Assembly: GCF_036013975.1 (NCBI RefSeq)
Contig: NZ_CP107904.1
Location: 2,976,001 to 3,040,000 of the forward strand
DNA length: 64,000 nt
Direction: 5' to 3'
Source: Kitasatospora sp. NBC_00458
GTDB lineage: Bacteria > Actinomycetota > Actinomycetes > Streptomycetales > Streptomycetaceae
This document shows positions 37,557-46,841 of this stretch, in pieces; the first letter of the stretch is position 1, and the number at the start of each line of letters is the position of its first letter. A program made the position numbers and the translations under genes. The notes under the pieces were generated by a model. It made no database searches, was not told the origin of the DNA, and saw only the letters and a program-made list of their open reading frames with translations.

Positions 37557-38138
37557 ATGAGCAACGAACTCGTCGACGACCCCGCCGACACCCGCAACCG
37601 CGCCGATCTGACGGCCCTGGTCGCGATCGGCGCCGAGCCCAAGTGGCTGATGTTCTGGGGACACCAGGCACAGCGGGAGGGGTCGGTCGGCCCGGGGGTC
37701 CTGAGCCAGTGGTGGCCGGAGCACCCGTTCACCGTCGACGGGGTCGAGTACGCGACCGCCGAGCACTGGATGATGGCGGGCAAGGCGCGGATGTTCGGGG
37801 ACGAGGGCACGCTGGCGCGGATCCTCCGGGCCGCGAGCCCCGCCGAGGCGAAGAAGCTGGGGCGGCAGGTCCGGGGCTTCGACGAGACGGCCTGGACGGC
37901 CGGGCGGTTCGAGCTCGTGGTGGGCGGCAACGTCGCCAAGTTCGGCCAGCACGAGGCGCTCCGCACCTACCTGCTGGGGACCAGGCGGCGCGTCCTGGTG
38001 GAGGCCAGCCCCGTGGACCGGATCTGGGGCATCGGACTCGCGGCCGACGACGTCCGGGCGCAGCGGCCTGCGGACTGGCGCGGACAGAACCTGCTCGGCT
38101 TCGCACTGATGGAGGCCCGGGAGCGGCTGGCCGGGTGA
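37557..38138 (+). CDS. NADAR (YbiA-like) family protein
   Basis: A 193-residue protein of the NADAR/DUF1768 family. Signatures include LMFWGHQ, LSQWWPEHPFTVDGVEYATA then EHWMMAGKARMF, GRQVRGFDETAW, and the end ASPVDRIWGIGLAADD and WRGQNLLGFALMEAR. Family members are N-glycosidases acting on riboflavin intermediates or, in some, reversing nucleic-acid ADP-ribosylation. The substrate here is unknown. ATG 37557 has no strong ribosome site. It stands alone between two hairpins and the low-complexity protein gene. Confidence 0.9.
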   Translation: MSNELVDDPADTRNRADLTALVAIGAEPKWLMFWGHQAQREGSVGPGVLSQWWPEHPFTVDGVEYATAEHWMMAGKARMFGDEGTLARILRAASPAEAKKLGRQVRGFDETAWTAGRFELVVGGNVAKFGQHEALRTYLLGTRRRVLVEASPVDRIWGIGLAADDVRAQRPADWRGQNLLGFALMEARERLAG

Positions 38139-38337
38139 GCCCGGTCGGACCGGGGCCGCGCGGCTCCGGGACGGCGCCACCGGGCGGCGCGCGCGCCGCC
38201 CGGGCTGCGCCTCCCGCGCCCTCCGCGCCCCCGGACTCCACTCGCAAACCTCTGGACGCACTGCCGTAACGCGGTCGCCGTATACCGACGCCAGGATGAC
38301 CTGCAGTCAGGGCCTAGTTGGACAGGTTGCGGTGATC

Positions 38338-39870
38338 ATGCGTACACGGCACACGGAACAACCCCTTTCCCCGGACGCGAAACCGGACGCGAAACCGGAC
38401 GCGCTCGCGGACGCGCACCCACGCGCGTACCCGGGCACGGACGCACGCGCGGACCCGCACGCGGGCCCGGGTACGGAAGCCGACGGGAGCGCGGGCGGCG
38501 GCACGGAGCAGGACGCGCTGGAGCTCCGCGCCGAGCTGGACGAGTTACTGCGCGCCCGCCAGTACGCGGCCCAGCGCGAGCGACGGCTCGTCGAAGCCCT
38601 TCGGGCACTGCCGGAACGGCAGCAGCCGGACGGGGAGTCGCTGCGACAGCTCTCCCAGGCGCGGACGCTGCGCGAGGGGCTCGGGGCCCGCTGCCTGGAG
38701 CTGAGCGACCAGCTGAAGGTCCTGGAGGACCGGCTGCGGCAGCCGGCTCCGCGTCGACGGATACCCCGGCAGCCCACCGGGGCGAGGTTCGGCGGGGGCG
38801 CGTACGAGGAGGCGCCCGCCCCTTCGGCGCCTCCGACTCATCCGTCCGCGCCCCCTGTTCCCCCGCCGCCGCGCGCGACCGGGGCCCGGTTCGGCCGACT
38901 CCGCGCCGCCGGATCCCCGGAGGCCACCGGACCGGTGGGTCCCGCGGCTGCCGCGGAGGAGACCGCCACGGCCACGCCTCCACCGCCGCCCCCGGCTCCA
39001 TCCCCGGCACCGGCACCGGCCCCGGCACCGCCCCCGGCCGGGGAACCGCCCCGCCGCCGCTCCGCCGGTGAACTCACCGCCCTCGCCGGGCGCATCACCG
39101 CCCTGTACCAGCAGGCCGGCCACCAGCAGGCCCCCCAGCACCAGACCGGCCACCACCAGGCCGGCCACCGGCAGGCCGCCCCCCAGGAGGCCGAGGCCCT
39201 GCTCGCCCGGGCCGCCGACCACCTCACGCCGTCCGACACCGCCCAGCTGGCCGCCCTGCTGGCCCGCCGCGGCCCGGCCGGCACCTCCGTCCTCCTCGCC
39301 CGGAGCGCCGCCCGGGGCGCCCCGGAGCGCGCCGCCGCCACGCTGGCCGAGCTGCGCCAGGCCGGGCTGGCCGAGGAGGCCACCGAACTGTTCCACGCGC
39401 TCTGGTCCTACCCGGTCACCGCGCTGCCCGCCCTGCTGGGCGCGCTGGAGCGGGCCGGGCAGCACGCCGACGGCGCCACCCTGCTCTGGGAGTGGGGCTC
39501 CGCCCCGACCTCCGACCTGGCGGCCCTCGCCACCCGTCTCCACGAGGCGGACCGCGCCGCCGACGCCCGGACGCTGCTCCGCCAGGCCGCGAGCCGGTCC
39601 AGTGCCGACCTGGTGGACCTCGTCGGCGCCCTCGCCGCGCCGCTCCCCGCTCTGCTGCTGGGCGAGGCGGCCGCGCTCCGCCCGCCGGGCGAGCTGGTCC
39701 GGCTGGCCGCCGCGCTGTCGGCGGCCGGTCTGCGGCAGCTGTACGACGAGCTGCTGACCGCACTGCTCGCGGACACCGCCCGCCACCGCACCACCCTCGC
39801 CGCGCTCCGCACGGCGGGTCTGCCCACCACCCCGGCTCCTCCGCCCCGCTCCCGCTGGGGCCGCCGCTGA
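38338..39870 (+). CDS. Large low-complexity protein with coiled coil (hypothetical)
   Basis: A ~510-residue protein of unknown function. The N-terminus has DAKPDAKPDALADAHP-type repeats. A predicted coiled coil follows (ELRAELDELLRARQYAAQRE, SLRQLSQARTLREGLG, CLELSDQLKVLEDRL), then a Pro/Ala-rich linker and a His/Gln repeat (HQQAPQHQTGHHQAGHRQ). The C-terminal ~230 residues are Ala/Leu-rich helical repeats resembling TPR/HEAT-like pairs. Similar proteins occur in streptomycetes without assigned role. I chose the ATG at 38338; GTG 38332, two codons upstream, is as likely. Confidence 0.65.
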   Translation: MRTRHTEQPLSPDAKPDAKPDALADAHPRAYPGTDARADPHAGPGTEADGSAGGGTEQDALELRAELDELLRARQYAAQRERRLVEALRALPERQQPDGESLRQLSQARTLREGLGARCLELSDQLKVLEDRLRQPAPRRRIPRQPTGARFGGGAYEEAPAPSAPPTHPSAPPVPPPPRATGARFGRLRAAGSPEATGPVGPAAAAEETATATPPPPPPAPSPAPAPAPAPPPAGEPPRRRSAGELTALAGRITALYQQAGHQQAPQHQTGHHQAGHRQAAPQEAEALLARAADHLTPSDTAQLAALLARRGPAGTSVLLARSAARGAPERAAATLAELRQAGLAEEATELFHALWSYPVTALPALLGALERAGQHADGATLLWEWGSAPTSDLAALATRLHEADRAADARTLLRQAASRSSADLVDLVGALAAPLPALLLGEAAALRPPGELVRLAAALSAAGLRQLYDELLTALLADTARHRTTLAALRTAGLPTTPAPPPRSRWGRR

Positions 39871-39906
39871 CCCCCGCCCCGCCGGGCGCCGACACCACCT
39901 CGCCCC

Positions 39907-39940
<34 letters not shown>

Positions 39941-39964
39941 TGTCACCGGCGGTACCGATGCGAA

Positions 39965-39998
39965 GAGCCCCCGCCCGCCCGAAGGCGAACGGGGGCTC
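39965..39998. terminator. Hairpin between convergent genes
   Basis: GAGCCCCCG (39965-39973) pairs with CGGGGGCTC (39990-39998), between the low-complexity protein gene and glyS; it could stop transcription from either side. Confidence 0.6.
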
Positions 39999-40064
39999 CC
40001 GCAACGAACGACGGACGACGGGCCGCCGACGCCGGACACCGGACGTCGCAGCCCAGCGATCAAT

Positions 40065-40092
40065 GATCAGCGATCAGCGATCAGCGATCAGC
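40065..40092. repeat. Four tandem GATCAGC units
   Basis: Exact 7-bp tandem repeat just downstream of the glyS stop, noncoding. Confidence 0.85.
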
Positions 40093-40101
40093 CGAAGAAC
40101 G

Positions 40102-41484
40102 TCAGCAGCCGATCAGCCGCGCCGCCAGGTACGACTTCACCTGGTCCAGCGAGACGCGCTCCTGCGCCATGGTGTCGCGCTCGCGCACGGTCACCGCGTT
40201 GTCCTCAAGCGTGTCGAAGTCGACGGTGACGCAGAACGGCGTGCCGATCTCGTCCTGGCGACGGTAGCGCTTGCCGATCGCGCCGGCGTCGTCGAACTCG
40301 ACGTTCCACGCGGTGCGCAGGTCGGCGGCCAGGCCGCGGGCCTTCGGCGAGAGGTCGGCGTTGCGCGACAGCGGCAGCACGGCGACCTTGACCGGGGCCA
40401 GCCGCGGGTCGAGCCGCATGCCGACGCGCTTCTCCAGGACGCCCTTGGCGTTCGGCGCCTCGTCCTCGAAGTAGGCGTCGATCAGGAAGGCCAGCATGGC
40501 GCGGTTGAGACCGGCTGCCGGCTCGATGACGAACGGGAAGTACCGCTCGCCGGACTCCTGGTCGAAGTACTTGAGGTCCTGGCCGGAGGCCTCGCTGTGC
40601 ACCGTCAGGTCGTAGTCGGTGCGGTTGGCGATGCCCTCCAGCTCGGAGAACTCGGTGCCGCCGAAGTTGAAGCGGTACTCGATGTCCACCGTGCGCTTGG
40701 CGTAGTGGGAGAGCTTCTCCTTCGGGTGCTCGAACAGGCGCATGTTGTCGGTGCGCAGGCCGAGGCCGACGTACCAGTCCCAGCGCTGCTGGAGCCAGTA
40801 CTCGTGCCACTGCTCGTCCTCGCCCGGCTTGACGAAGAACTCCATCTCCATCTGCTCGAACTCGCGGGTCCGGAAGATGAAGTTGCCGGGGGTGATCTCG
40901 TTGCGGAAGCTCTTGCCGACCTGGGCGATGCCGAACGGCGGCTTCTTGCGCGAGGTGGTCTGGACGGCCTTGAAGTTGGTGAAGATGCCCTGGGCGGTCT
41001 CCGGGCGCAGGTAGGCCAGGCCGCTCGCCTCCTCGGTGACGCCGAGGTGGGTCTTCAGCATGCCCGAGAAGTCCTTGGGCGAGGTGAACTGGCCCTTGAC
41101 GCCGCAGTCGGGGCAGTTGACGTCCTGGAGGCCGTTCGGCGGCGGGAAGCCGTGCTTGGCCTCGTACTTCTCCTCCAGGTGGTCGGCCCGGTGGCGCTTG
41201 TGGCAGGAGAGGCACTCGGTCAGCGGGTCGTTGAAGGTGGCGACGTGGCCGGAGGCCTCCCAGACCTCGCGGGCCAGGATCACCGACGAGTCGAGTCCGA
41301 CGACGTCCTCACGGGCCTGGACCATCGCGCGCCACCACTGGCGCTTGATGTTCTCCTTGAGTTCGACGCCCAGCGGCCCGTAGTCCCAGGCGGCACGCGT
41401 GCCGCCGTAGATCTCGCTGCAGGGGTAGACGAAGCCACGGCGCTTGCTAAGGCTGACGATCGTCTCGATCTTGTCGGCTGCCAC
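40102..41484 (-). CDS. glyS: Glycyl-tRNA synthetase
   Basis: A 460-residue class II synthetase of the single-chain (eukaryotic/archaeal-like) type that charges tRNA-Gly. Motif 1 region: [20 protein letters not shown]. The insert has zinc ligands CLSCHKRH and NCPDCG. Motif 2: [20 protein letters not shown]; motif 3: [17 protein letters not shown]. The C-terminal anticodon-binding domain has [15 protein letters not shown] 41484 has GAGAG upstream; the longer frame to 41604 overlaps the znuA control region. Confidence 0.96.
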   Translation of the reverse strand: MAADKIETIVSLSKRRGFVYPCSEIYGGTRAAWDYGPLGVELKENIKRQWWRAMVQAREDVVGLDSSVILAREVWEASGHVATFNDPLTECLSCHKRHRADHLEEKYEAKHGFPPPNGLQDVNCPDCGVKGQFTSPKDFSGMLKTHLGVTEEASGLAYLRPETAQGIFTNFKAVQTTSRKKPPFGIAQVGKSFRNEITPGNFIFRTREFEQMEMEFFVKPGEDEQWHEYWLQQRWDWYVGLGLRTDNMRLFEHPKEKLSHYAKRTVDIEYRFNFGGTEFSELEGIANRTDYDLTVHSEASGQDLKYFDQESGERYFPFVIEPAAGLNRAMLAFLIDAYFEDEAPNAKGVLEKRVGMRLDPRLAPVKVAVLPLSRNADLSPKARGLAADLRTAWNVEFDDAGAIGKRYRRQDEIGTPFCVTVDFDTLEDNAVTVRERDTMAQERVSLDQVKSYLAARLIGC

Positions 41485-41548
41485 AGTGCTCTCTTCAGTA
41501 CGGACGGCACGGTCAGGGCACGGCTGGTTGCGCGTACCCGAATACCTC

Positions 41549-41579
41549 AGGTTACCGGCCATATGGGTACAGGGTTCAA
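41549..41579 (-). promoter_or_regulatory. Possible glyS promoter
   Basis: On the minus strand TTGAAC (41574-41579) and TAACCT (41549-41554) resemble -35 and -10 boxes, with a long 19-nt spacer. Confidence 0.3.
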
Positions 41580-41638
41580 ATCGGTATCGCCGGTACCTGC
41601 CCACCCATCGTCACCGCCCGTTCACCCGTCCGAGTGAT

Positions 41639-41676
41639 TTGACAATCATTTCCATCTAATCTGAGAATGGTTGTCA
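41639..41676 (+). promoter_or_regulatory. znuA promoter with two Zur-box-like sites
   Basis: TTGACA (41639-41644) and GAGAAT (41663-41668), 18 nt apart, are good -35 and -10 boxes that place the start of transcription at or next to the ATG. TGACAATCATTTCCA (41640-41654) covers the -35, and TGAGAATGGTTGTCA (41662-41676) covers the -10 and start codon. Both match the streptomycete Zur-box pattern TGAnAATnATTTTCA well. Confidence 0.7.
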
Positions 41677-42638
41677 TGATGATCCGACGACGTACTCGCA
41701 GTGCCATAGCCCTGACCGCCGCCGCCCTCACCGCCGCCCTCACCCTGACGGCCTGCGGCAGCAGCGGCGGCGCCCAGGGCGCGGACGGCAAGCTGAACGT
41801 CGTCGCGTCCTTCTACCCGATGGAGTTCCTCGCCGCCCAGATCGGCGGCGAGCACGTGAAGGTGACCGGCCTCACCGCCGCCGGCGTCGAGCCGCACGAC
41901 CTGGAGCTCACCGCCAAGCAGGTCGCGAGCGTCCAGAAGGCCGACGCGGTCGTCTACCTCAAGGGCCTCCAGCCCACCGTCGACAAGGCGGTCGCCGACT
42001 CCGGCGCCAAGCACAAGGTCGACGCCACCGCCGCCAGCCCGCTGGAGGACCACCACCTGGCGGAGGGCCACTCCGAGGGCGACGGCCACGACCACGACGA
42101 GGCCGCGGGCGACCCGCACATCTGGCTCGACCCGACCCGCTACGCGGCGGTCGCCAAGAGCGTCGGCGCCGAACTGGCCAAGGCCGACCCGGCGCACGCC
42201 GCCGACTACGCGAAGAACACCGACGAGCTGGTCGGCAGGCTCACCACCCTGGACCAGGAGTTCCGGGACGGCCTGAAGGACGCCCGGACCCGCACGTTCG
42301 TCACCAGCCACGCCGCCTTCGGCTACCTCGCCGAGCACTACGGCCTCACCCAGGTCGCCATCAACGGCGTCGACCCGGAGTCCGAGCCCACCCCGGCCCG
42401 CCTCGCCGACGTGCAGAAGGCCGCCAAGGAGAACGGCGTCACCACGATCTTCTTCGAGACCCTGGTCAGCCCCAAGCTCGCCGACACCGTCGCCAAGGAC
42501 CTCGGCCTCAAGACCGCGGTCCTGGACCCGCTGGAGGGCGTCAAGGACCCGGCCAAGGACAGCTACCTCACGGTCATGAAGCAGAACCTCACCAACCTCC
42601 AGGCCGCCCTCGGCGCGACCACCAGCGCCGCCAGCTGA
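41676..42638 (+). CDS. znuA: Zinc ABC transporter substrate-binding lipoprotein
   Basis: A 320-residue cluster A-I binding protein. The signal peptide ends in LTLTACGSS with a lipobox Cys. Zinc ligands include the histidine in AGVEPHDLEL, the His/Asp/Glu-rich loop EDHHLAEGHSEGDGHDHDE, DPHIWLDP, TSHAAFGYLAEHYG and the later FFETLVSP. The long His-rich loop is typical of ZnuA. It is the first gene of znuA-znuC-znuB-zur. Start at 41676 is inferred because an upstream ATG at 41667 lies inside the -10/Zur site; translation is probably leaderless. Confidence 0.95.
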   Translation: MMIRRRTRSAIALTAAALTAALTLTACGSSGGAQGADGKLNVVASFYPMEFLAAQIGGEHVKVTGLTAAGVEPHDLELTAKQVASVQKADAVVYLKGLQPTVDKAVADSGAKHKVDATAASPLEDHHLAEGHSEGDGHDHDEAAGDPHIWLDPTRYAAVAKSVGAELAKADPAHAADYAKNTDELVGRLTTLDQEFRDGLKDARTRTFVTSHAAFGYLAEHYGLTQVAINGVDPESEPTPARLADVQKAAKENGVTTIFFETLVSPKLADTVAKDLGLKTAVLDPLEGVKDPAKDSYLTVMKQNLTNLQAALGATTSAAS

Positions 42639-42655
42639 CGGGACGACACCACGCC

Positions 42656-43423
42656 ATGACCTCCCCGACACCCCCGGCCGTCCGCCTGCACGACGCCGTC
42701 GCCTCGCGCGGCGGCCGGCCGGTGCTGCGCGGCGTCGACCTCACCGTCCGCCCCGGTGAGGTCGTCGCGCTGCTCGGCGCCAACGGCTCCGGCAAGTCCA
42801 CCACCGTCAAGGCCGTCACCGGCGCCGTCCCGTTGGAGCGCGGCGGGCTGGAGCTGTTCGGCACCCCGCTCGCCCGGTTCCGCTCCTGGCACCGGATCGG
42901 GTACGTGCCGCAGCGCACCACCGCCGCCTCGGGCGTGCCGGCCACCGTCCGCGAGGTCGTCTCCACCGGGCGGCTGCCGCTGCACCGGCTGCTGCCCTTC
43001 CGCCGCCAGGACCGCACCGCCGTCGACCGCGCCCTGGCCGCCGTCGGCATGCTGGACCGGGCCGGCGACGGCGTCGCCGACCTCTCCGGCGGCCAGCAGC
43101 AGCGGGTGCTGATCGCCCGCGCCCTGGCCGGCACCCCGGACCTGCTGATCATGGACGAGCCGATGGCCGGGGTGGACGCCGCCAGCCAGCAGGTGCTCGC
43201 CGACACCCTGCGCACCGAGGTCGCCCGGGGCACCGCCGTCCTGCTGGTGCTGCACGAACTCGGCCCGCTGGAGCCGCTGATCGACCGCGCGGTGGTGCTC
43301 CGCGACGGCTGCGTCGCACACGACGGCCCGCCCGTCCCCAACACCGGTCTGCACGCCCTGCCCGGGCACGACCACGTCCACCCGCACGCCGATCTTCACC
43401 ACACCCGGGGACTGCTGGCATGA
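42656..43423 (+). CDS. znuC: Zinc ABC transporter ATP-binding protein
   Basis: A 255-residue ABC ATPase. Walker A is LLGANGSGKSTT, the Q loop is YVPQRT, the signature is LSGGQQQRVLIARAL, and Walker B is LLIMDEPMAGVD, followed by the switch VLHELG. A His-rich tail (HALPGHDHVHPHADLHH) may bind zinc and sense the imported metal. It starts 17 nt after znuA and overlaps znuB by 4 nt (ATGA). Confidence 0.95.
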   Translation: MTSPTPPAVRLHDAVASRGGRPVLRGVDLTVRPGEVVALLGANGSGKSTTVKAVTGAVPLERGGLELFGTPLARFRSWHRIGYVPQRTTAASGVPATVREVVSTGRLPLHRLLPFRRQDRTAVDRALAAVGMLDRAGDGVADLSGGQQQRVLIARALAGTPDLLIMDEPMAGVDAASQQVLADTLRTEVARGTAVLLVLHELGPLEPLIDRAVVLRDGCVAHDGPPVPNTGLHALPGHDHVHPHADLHHTRGLLA

Positions 43424-44340
43424 CCGAGATGCTCAGTTACGACTTCATGCAGCGGGCGCTGCTCGCCGCCGTCCTGGTCGGCGTCACCGCACCCGCCGTC
43501 GGCATCTACCTGGTCCAGCGGCGCCAGGCGCTGCTGGGCGACGGCATGGGACACGTCGCGATGACCGGCGTCGGCCTCGGCTTCATCTTCAACACCAGCC
43601 CGGTCTGGATGGCCGTCCTGGTCTGCGTGCTCGGCGCCGTCACCATGGAACTCGTCCGCTCGCGCGGCAACCAGCGCGGTGACATCGCGCTCGCGATGCT
43701 CTTCTACGGCGGCATGGCCTGCGGCAAGCTGCTGGTCTCCAAGTCCGCCCAGGCCGGGGCCGGCTCGCTGGAGAGCTACCTGTGGGGCTCCATCCTGACC
43801 GTCTCCCCCGCCGACCTGGCCACCATCGGCGCGCTCGGCGCCGTCGTCATCGCCGTCACCCTCGGCCTGCGCCGCCAGCTCTTCGCGATCTGCCAGGACG
43901 AGGACTTCGCCAGGGTCACCGGCGTGCCGGTGCGGTTCCTCAACCTGCTGCTCGCCGTGATGGCCGCGGTCACCGTCACCGTCGCCATGCGGGTGGTCGG
44001 CCTGCTGCTGGTCAGCGCGCTGATGGTGGTCCCGGTGGTCGCGGCCCAGCAGCTCACCCGGTCGTTCGCCGCCACCCAGGCCGGCTCGATCGCGGTCGGC
44101 GTGCTCGTCTCACTGGCCGGCGTCACCGGCTCCTACCACCTGGACGTGCCCTCCGGCCCGGCCATCGTGCTGCTCGCCATCGCGGTGTTCGCGGTGTTCA
44201 GCGCGGTCGCCGCACCGCTGGCCCGGCGCAGGCACCGTGACACCCCGGACGCGGGACCGCAGGTCTGCGACGTCCAACTGCCCGGCCCGGACCGGTCCGA
44301 CGCGACCGCTCCGACGCCGAGTGCGGGGCTGGCACAATGA
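43420..44340 (+). CDS. znuB: Zinc ABC transporter permease
   Basis: A 306-residue ABC-3 family permease with about eight hydrophobic segments, including LLAAVLVGVTAPAVGIYLV, the family stretch LLGDGMGHVAMTGVGLGF, and ALMVVPVVAAQQLTRSFAAT. It forms the membrane channel for zinc with ZnuA and ZnuC. The C-terminal ~40 residues after the last helix are a polar tail. Its stop overlaps an ATG at 44337, but the following zur gene has a better start further on. Confidence 0.95.
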   Translation: MTEMLSYDFMQRALLAAVLVGVTAPAVGIYLVQRRQALLGDGMGHVAMTGVGLGFIFNTSPVWMAVLVCVLGAVTMELVRSRGNQRGDIALAMLFYGGMACGKLLVSKSAQAGAGSLESYLWGSILTVSPADLATIGALGAVVIAVTLGLRRQLFAICQDEDFARVTGVPVRFLNLLLAVMAAVTVTVAMRVVGLLLVSALMVVPVVAAQQLTRSFAATQAGSIAVGVLVSLAGVTGSYHLDVPSGPAIVLLAIAVFAVFSAVAAPLARRRHRDTPDAGPQVCDVQLPGPDRSDATAPTPSAGLAQ

Positions 44341-44375
44341 GGTGCGAGACGCCCACCACCCCAGGAGGACCCACG

Positions 44376-44786
44376 GTGACCACCGCAGGCCCGTCGCCGC
44401 GTGCCCGCTCGACCCGGCAGCGCGCCGCCGTCTCGGCGGCCCTGGACGAGATCGAGGACTTCCGCAGCGCGCAGGAGCTCCACGACATGCTCAAGCACCG
44501 GGGGGACTCGGTCGGCCTGACCACCGTCTACCGGACCCTGCAGTCGCTCGCCGACGCCGGCGAGGTCGACGTCCTGCGCACCGCCGACGGCGAGGCCGTG
44601 TACCGCCGCTGCAGCAGCGGGCACCACCACCACCTGGTGTGCCGGCAGTGCGGCGCCACGGTCGAGGTCGAGGGCCCGGCGGTGGAGCGCTGGGCCAACT
44701 CGGTCGCCGCCGAGCACGGGTTCAGCGACATCGCGCACACCCTGGAGATCTTCGGCACCTGCGCGGAGTGCGCCAAGAAGGCCTGA
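44376..44786 (+). CDS. zur: Zinc uptake regulator (Fur family)
   Basis: A 136-residue Fur-family repressor. The winged helix includes RSAQELHDMLKHRGDSVGLT followed by TVYRTLQSLADAGEV. The metal sites are the HHHHLVCRQCG block and the C-terminal FGTCAEC, the two Cys-x2-Cys pairs of structural zinc. With zinc bound it should repress znuACB through the boxes at 41640-41676. GTG 44376 has an ideal GGAGGA 9 nt upstream, so it is preferred over the ATG at 44337. Being last in its own operon makes it part of the feedback loop. Confidence 0.95.
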   Translation: MTTAGPSPRARSTRQRAAVSAALDEIEDFRSAQELHDMLKHRGDSVGLTTVYRTLQSLADAGEVDVLRTADGEAVYRRCSSGHHHHLVCRQCGATVEVEGPAVERWANSVAAEHGFSDIAHTLEIFGTCAECAKKA

Positions 44787-44787
44787 A

Positions 44788-44845
44788 CCGGCCGACGCCG
44801 AAGGGCCCGTGGGACGACTCCCACGGGCCCTTCGGCGTCGGCCGG
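44788..44845. terminator. Perfect 27-bp bidirectional terminator between zur and uppS
   Basis: Arms at 44788-44814 and 44819-44845 are exact complements with a 4-nt loop (CGAC). It begins directly after the zur stop and ends 26 nt before the uppS stop, serving the convergent operons. Confidence 0.9.
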
Positions 44846-44871
44846 GGGCACCGGGCCCGGTGCCCCTCGGC

Positions 44872-45711
44872 TCAGCGCTGCGCCGGCAGCTCGGGTCCGG
44901 CCTCCACCGCGTTCGGCACCGCCCCGCCGAACCGGCGGTCGCGCATCGCGTACTGCTCGCAGGCCCGCCAGAGGTCGCGGCGGTCGAAGTCCGGCCAGAG
45001 CACGTCCTGGAACACGAACTCGGCGTACGCCGACTGCCAGAGCAGGAAGTTCGACGTCCGCTGCTCGCCGCTGGGGCGCAGGAAGAGGTCCACGTCCGGC
45101 ATGTCCGGGTGGTAGAGGTACTTGGCGAGGGTCTTCTCGTTGACCTTCTTCGGGTCCAGCCGCCCGGCCGCGACGTCGGCCGCGAGGGCCGCCGCGGCGT
45201 CCGCGATCTCGGCCCGGCCGCCGTAGTTGACGCACATGTACAGCGTGACGGCGTCGTTGTCCTTGGTCTGCTCCTCGGCGACCTTGAGCTCCTGGACGAC
45301 GCTCTTCCACAGCTTCGGCATCCGGCCGGCCCAGCGGACCCGCACGCCCATCGCGTCCATCTCGTCCCGGCGGCGGTGGATGACGTCCCGGTTGAAGTTC
45401 ATCAGGAACTTCACCTCGTCGGGGGAGCGCTTCCAGTTCTCGGTGGAGAACGCGTACAGCGAGATGTTCTTCACGCCGAGCTCGATGGCGCCCTTGAGGA
45501 CGTCCAGCACGACGGCCTCGCCGACCTTGTGGCCCTCGGTGCGCGGCAGCCCGCGCTCCTTGGCCCAGCGGCCGTTGCCGTCCATGACGATCGCGACGTG
45601 GTCGGGGACCAGCTCGCCGGGGATCTTCGGGGGCCGGGCGCCGCTGGGGTGCGGGGTCGGGGGGAGGTACTCCCTCTGCTTGCCGCCGCCGAAGAGCCGT
45701 CGCGCTGCCAT
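44872..45711 (-). CDS. uppS: Isoprenyl transferase (undecaprenyl diphosphate synthase)
   Basis: A 279-residue cis-prenyltransferase that makes the C55 lipid carrier for cell-wall synthesis. [20 protein letters not shown] carries the catalytic Asp44. [19 protein letters not shown] and [20 protein letters not shown] then YAEFVF are the other family blocks. The N-terminal ~30 residues are a basic Gly/Pro extension usual in actinobacteria. It lies 4 nt after recO, in the same operon. Confidence 0.96.
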   Translation of the reverse strand: MAARRLFGGGKQREYLPPTPHPSGARPPKIPGELVPDHVAIVMDGNGRWAKERGLPRTEGHKVGEAVVLDVLKGAIELGVKNISLYAFSTENWKRSPDEVKFLMNFNRDVIHRRRDEMDAMGVRVRWAGRMPKLWKSVVQELKVAEEQTKDNDAVTLYMCVNYGGRAEIADAAAALAADVAAGRLDPKKVNEKTLAKYLYHPDMPDVDLFLRPSGEQRTSNFLLWQSAYAEFVFQDVLWPDFDRRDLWRACEQYAMRDRRFGGAVPNAVEAGPELPAQR

Positions 45712-45715
45712 GTGC

Positions 45716-46462
45716 TCACTTCTCCACGTATCTCATCGAGCGGATGCCCCGCTCCAGGTGCCACTGCAGATAGGCCGCGACCAGGCCGCTGCCCTCCCGC
45801 CAGTACCTCGGCTCGCAGGCGTCGGCCGTCCGCCAGTCCCCTGACAGCAGCGCTCCGAGCAGTACCAGTGTCTCAGGGGAGGGTACGGCACATCCGGGCA
45901 CTCGGCAGTCCGGGCAGAGCACCCCGCCGGCCTGGAGCGAGAAGAACCGGTTGGGCCCCTCCAGCCCGCACTTCGCGCAGTCGTCGAAGGTCGCGCCGTA
46001 CCCGTTGACCGCCAGCGAACGCAGCAGGAAGGCGTCCAGCACCAGGTGCGACTCGTGTACTCCGGCGGCGAGCGTGCGCAGTCCGCCGACCAGGAGCAGG
46101 TACTGCTGGACGGCCGGCTGGCCCTCGTTCTCGGCGAACCGCTCCGCGGTCTCCAGCATCGCCGTGCCGGCGGTGTAGCGGCCGTAGTCGGTGACGATCG
46201 AGCCGCCGTACGGGGCGATCGTCTCGACCTGGGTGCAGAGCGGCAGCCCGCGGCCGATCAGGTCGCTCCCGCGGCTGAAGAACTGCACGTCCACGTGCGA
46301 GAAGGGCTCCAGGCGCGCACCGAACTTGGACTTGGTCTTGCGCACCCCGCGCGCCACGGCGCGCACCTTGCCGTGGTGGCGGGTGAGCAGGGTGATGATC
46401 CGGTCGGCCTCGCCGAGCTTCTGCGCCCGGAGCACCACGCCGTCGTCCCGGAACAGGCTCAT
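45716..46462 (-). CDS. recO: DNA repair protein RecO
   Basis: A 248-residue recombination mediator that loads RecA with RecR. The N-terminal OB fold is [20 protein letters not shown] followed by [20 protein letters not shown]. The C-terminal zinc finger has DDCAKCG and LCPDC. Length is usual. The ATG overlaps a 13-codon frame upstream (46459-46500). It is co-transcribed with uppS. Confidence 0.95.
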   Translation of the reverse strand: MSLFRDDGVVLRAQKLGEADRIITLLTRHHGKVRAVARGVRKTKSKFGARLEPFSHVDVQFFSRGSDLIGRGLPLCTQVETIAPYGGSIVTDYGRYTAGTAMLETAERFAENEGQPAVQQYLLLVGGLRTLAAGVHESHLVLDAFLLRSLAVNGYGATFDDCAKCGLEGPNRFFSLQAGGVLCPDCRVPGCAVPSPETLVLLGALLSGDWRTADACEPRYWREGSGLVAAYLQWHLERGIRSMRYVEK

Positions 46463-46500
46463 GCCACCGCCTCGCCGCAGCCGTCGAACAGTGTGGACAT
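46459..46500 (-). CDS. Possible 13-residue leader peptide of recO
   Basis: ATG 46500 opens a 13-codon frame ([13 protein letters not shown]) whose TGA overlaps the recO ATG, giving an ATGA junction. GGGGGAG lies 9 nt before its ATG. It may couple translation into recO, or it may be chance because recO also has GAGG upstream. Confidence 0.2.
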   Translation of the reverse strand: MSTLFDGCGEAVA

Positions 46501-46841
46501 CCCACCATTCTCCCCCACCCGCGGGGGCAGCCGTGAGCCCGCACCGGGGCCGTGGGGGACGCCCGATCGGTGCGGGTCACGACGGGCCCCGGAGGGGGGT
46601 AGGGCCCGGTTTGTGGGGGTCCTGGGCCGGCCGGGGGTCTTGCCCGCGGCCGGCGGGGGCGCCGAGCAGGAGGCGCCGACGGGAAGCACGGAGGGAGGAG
46701 ACGGAGGGAGGACACGGGGAGAGGGCAGGAGGAGGGGTGCGGGGAGGGGCGGACCGGGCCCGGAGGCGCCGACCGCCCTCGGCGCCGGAACGGGGGTCCG
46801 GAACGGGGACGGGAAAGGCGGCGGGAAAGGGAGGGAGGGGT
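46501..46841. other. Gap with no supported gene
   Basis: About 340 nt of G-rich sequence (repeated GGGAGG and GAGGAGG runs near 46690-46740) between recO and the TerB gene. The recO promoter should lie here. No terminator or coding signal is clear. Confidence 0.4.

Noticed and set aside
41560-41600. tRNA-like T-loop GGGTTCAAATC near glyS
   Set aside because: The flanking 5-nt arms do not pair and no acceptor or anticodon stem can be drawn; it is part of the divergent promoter region.
44337-44375. ATG at 44337 as the zur start (ATGA overlap with znuB)
   Set aside because: The added 13 residues are not family-like, and GTG 44376 has an ideal ribosome site.
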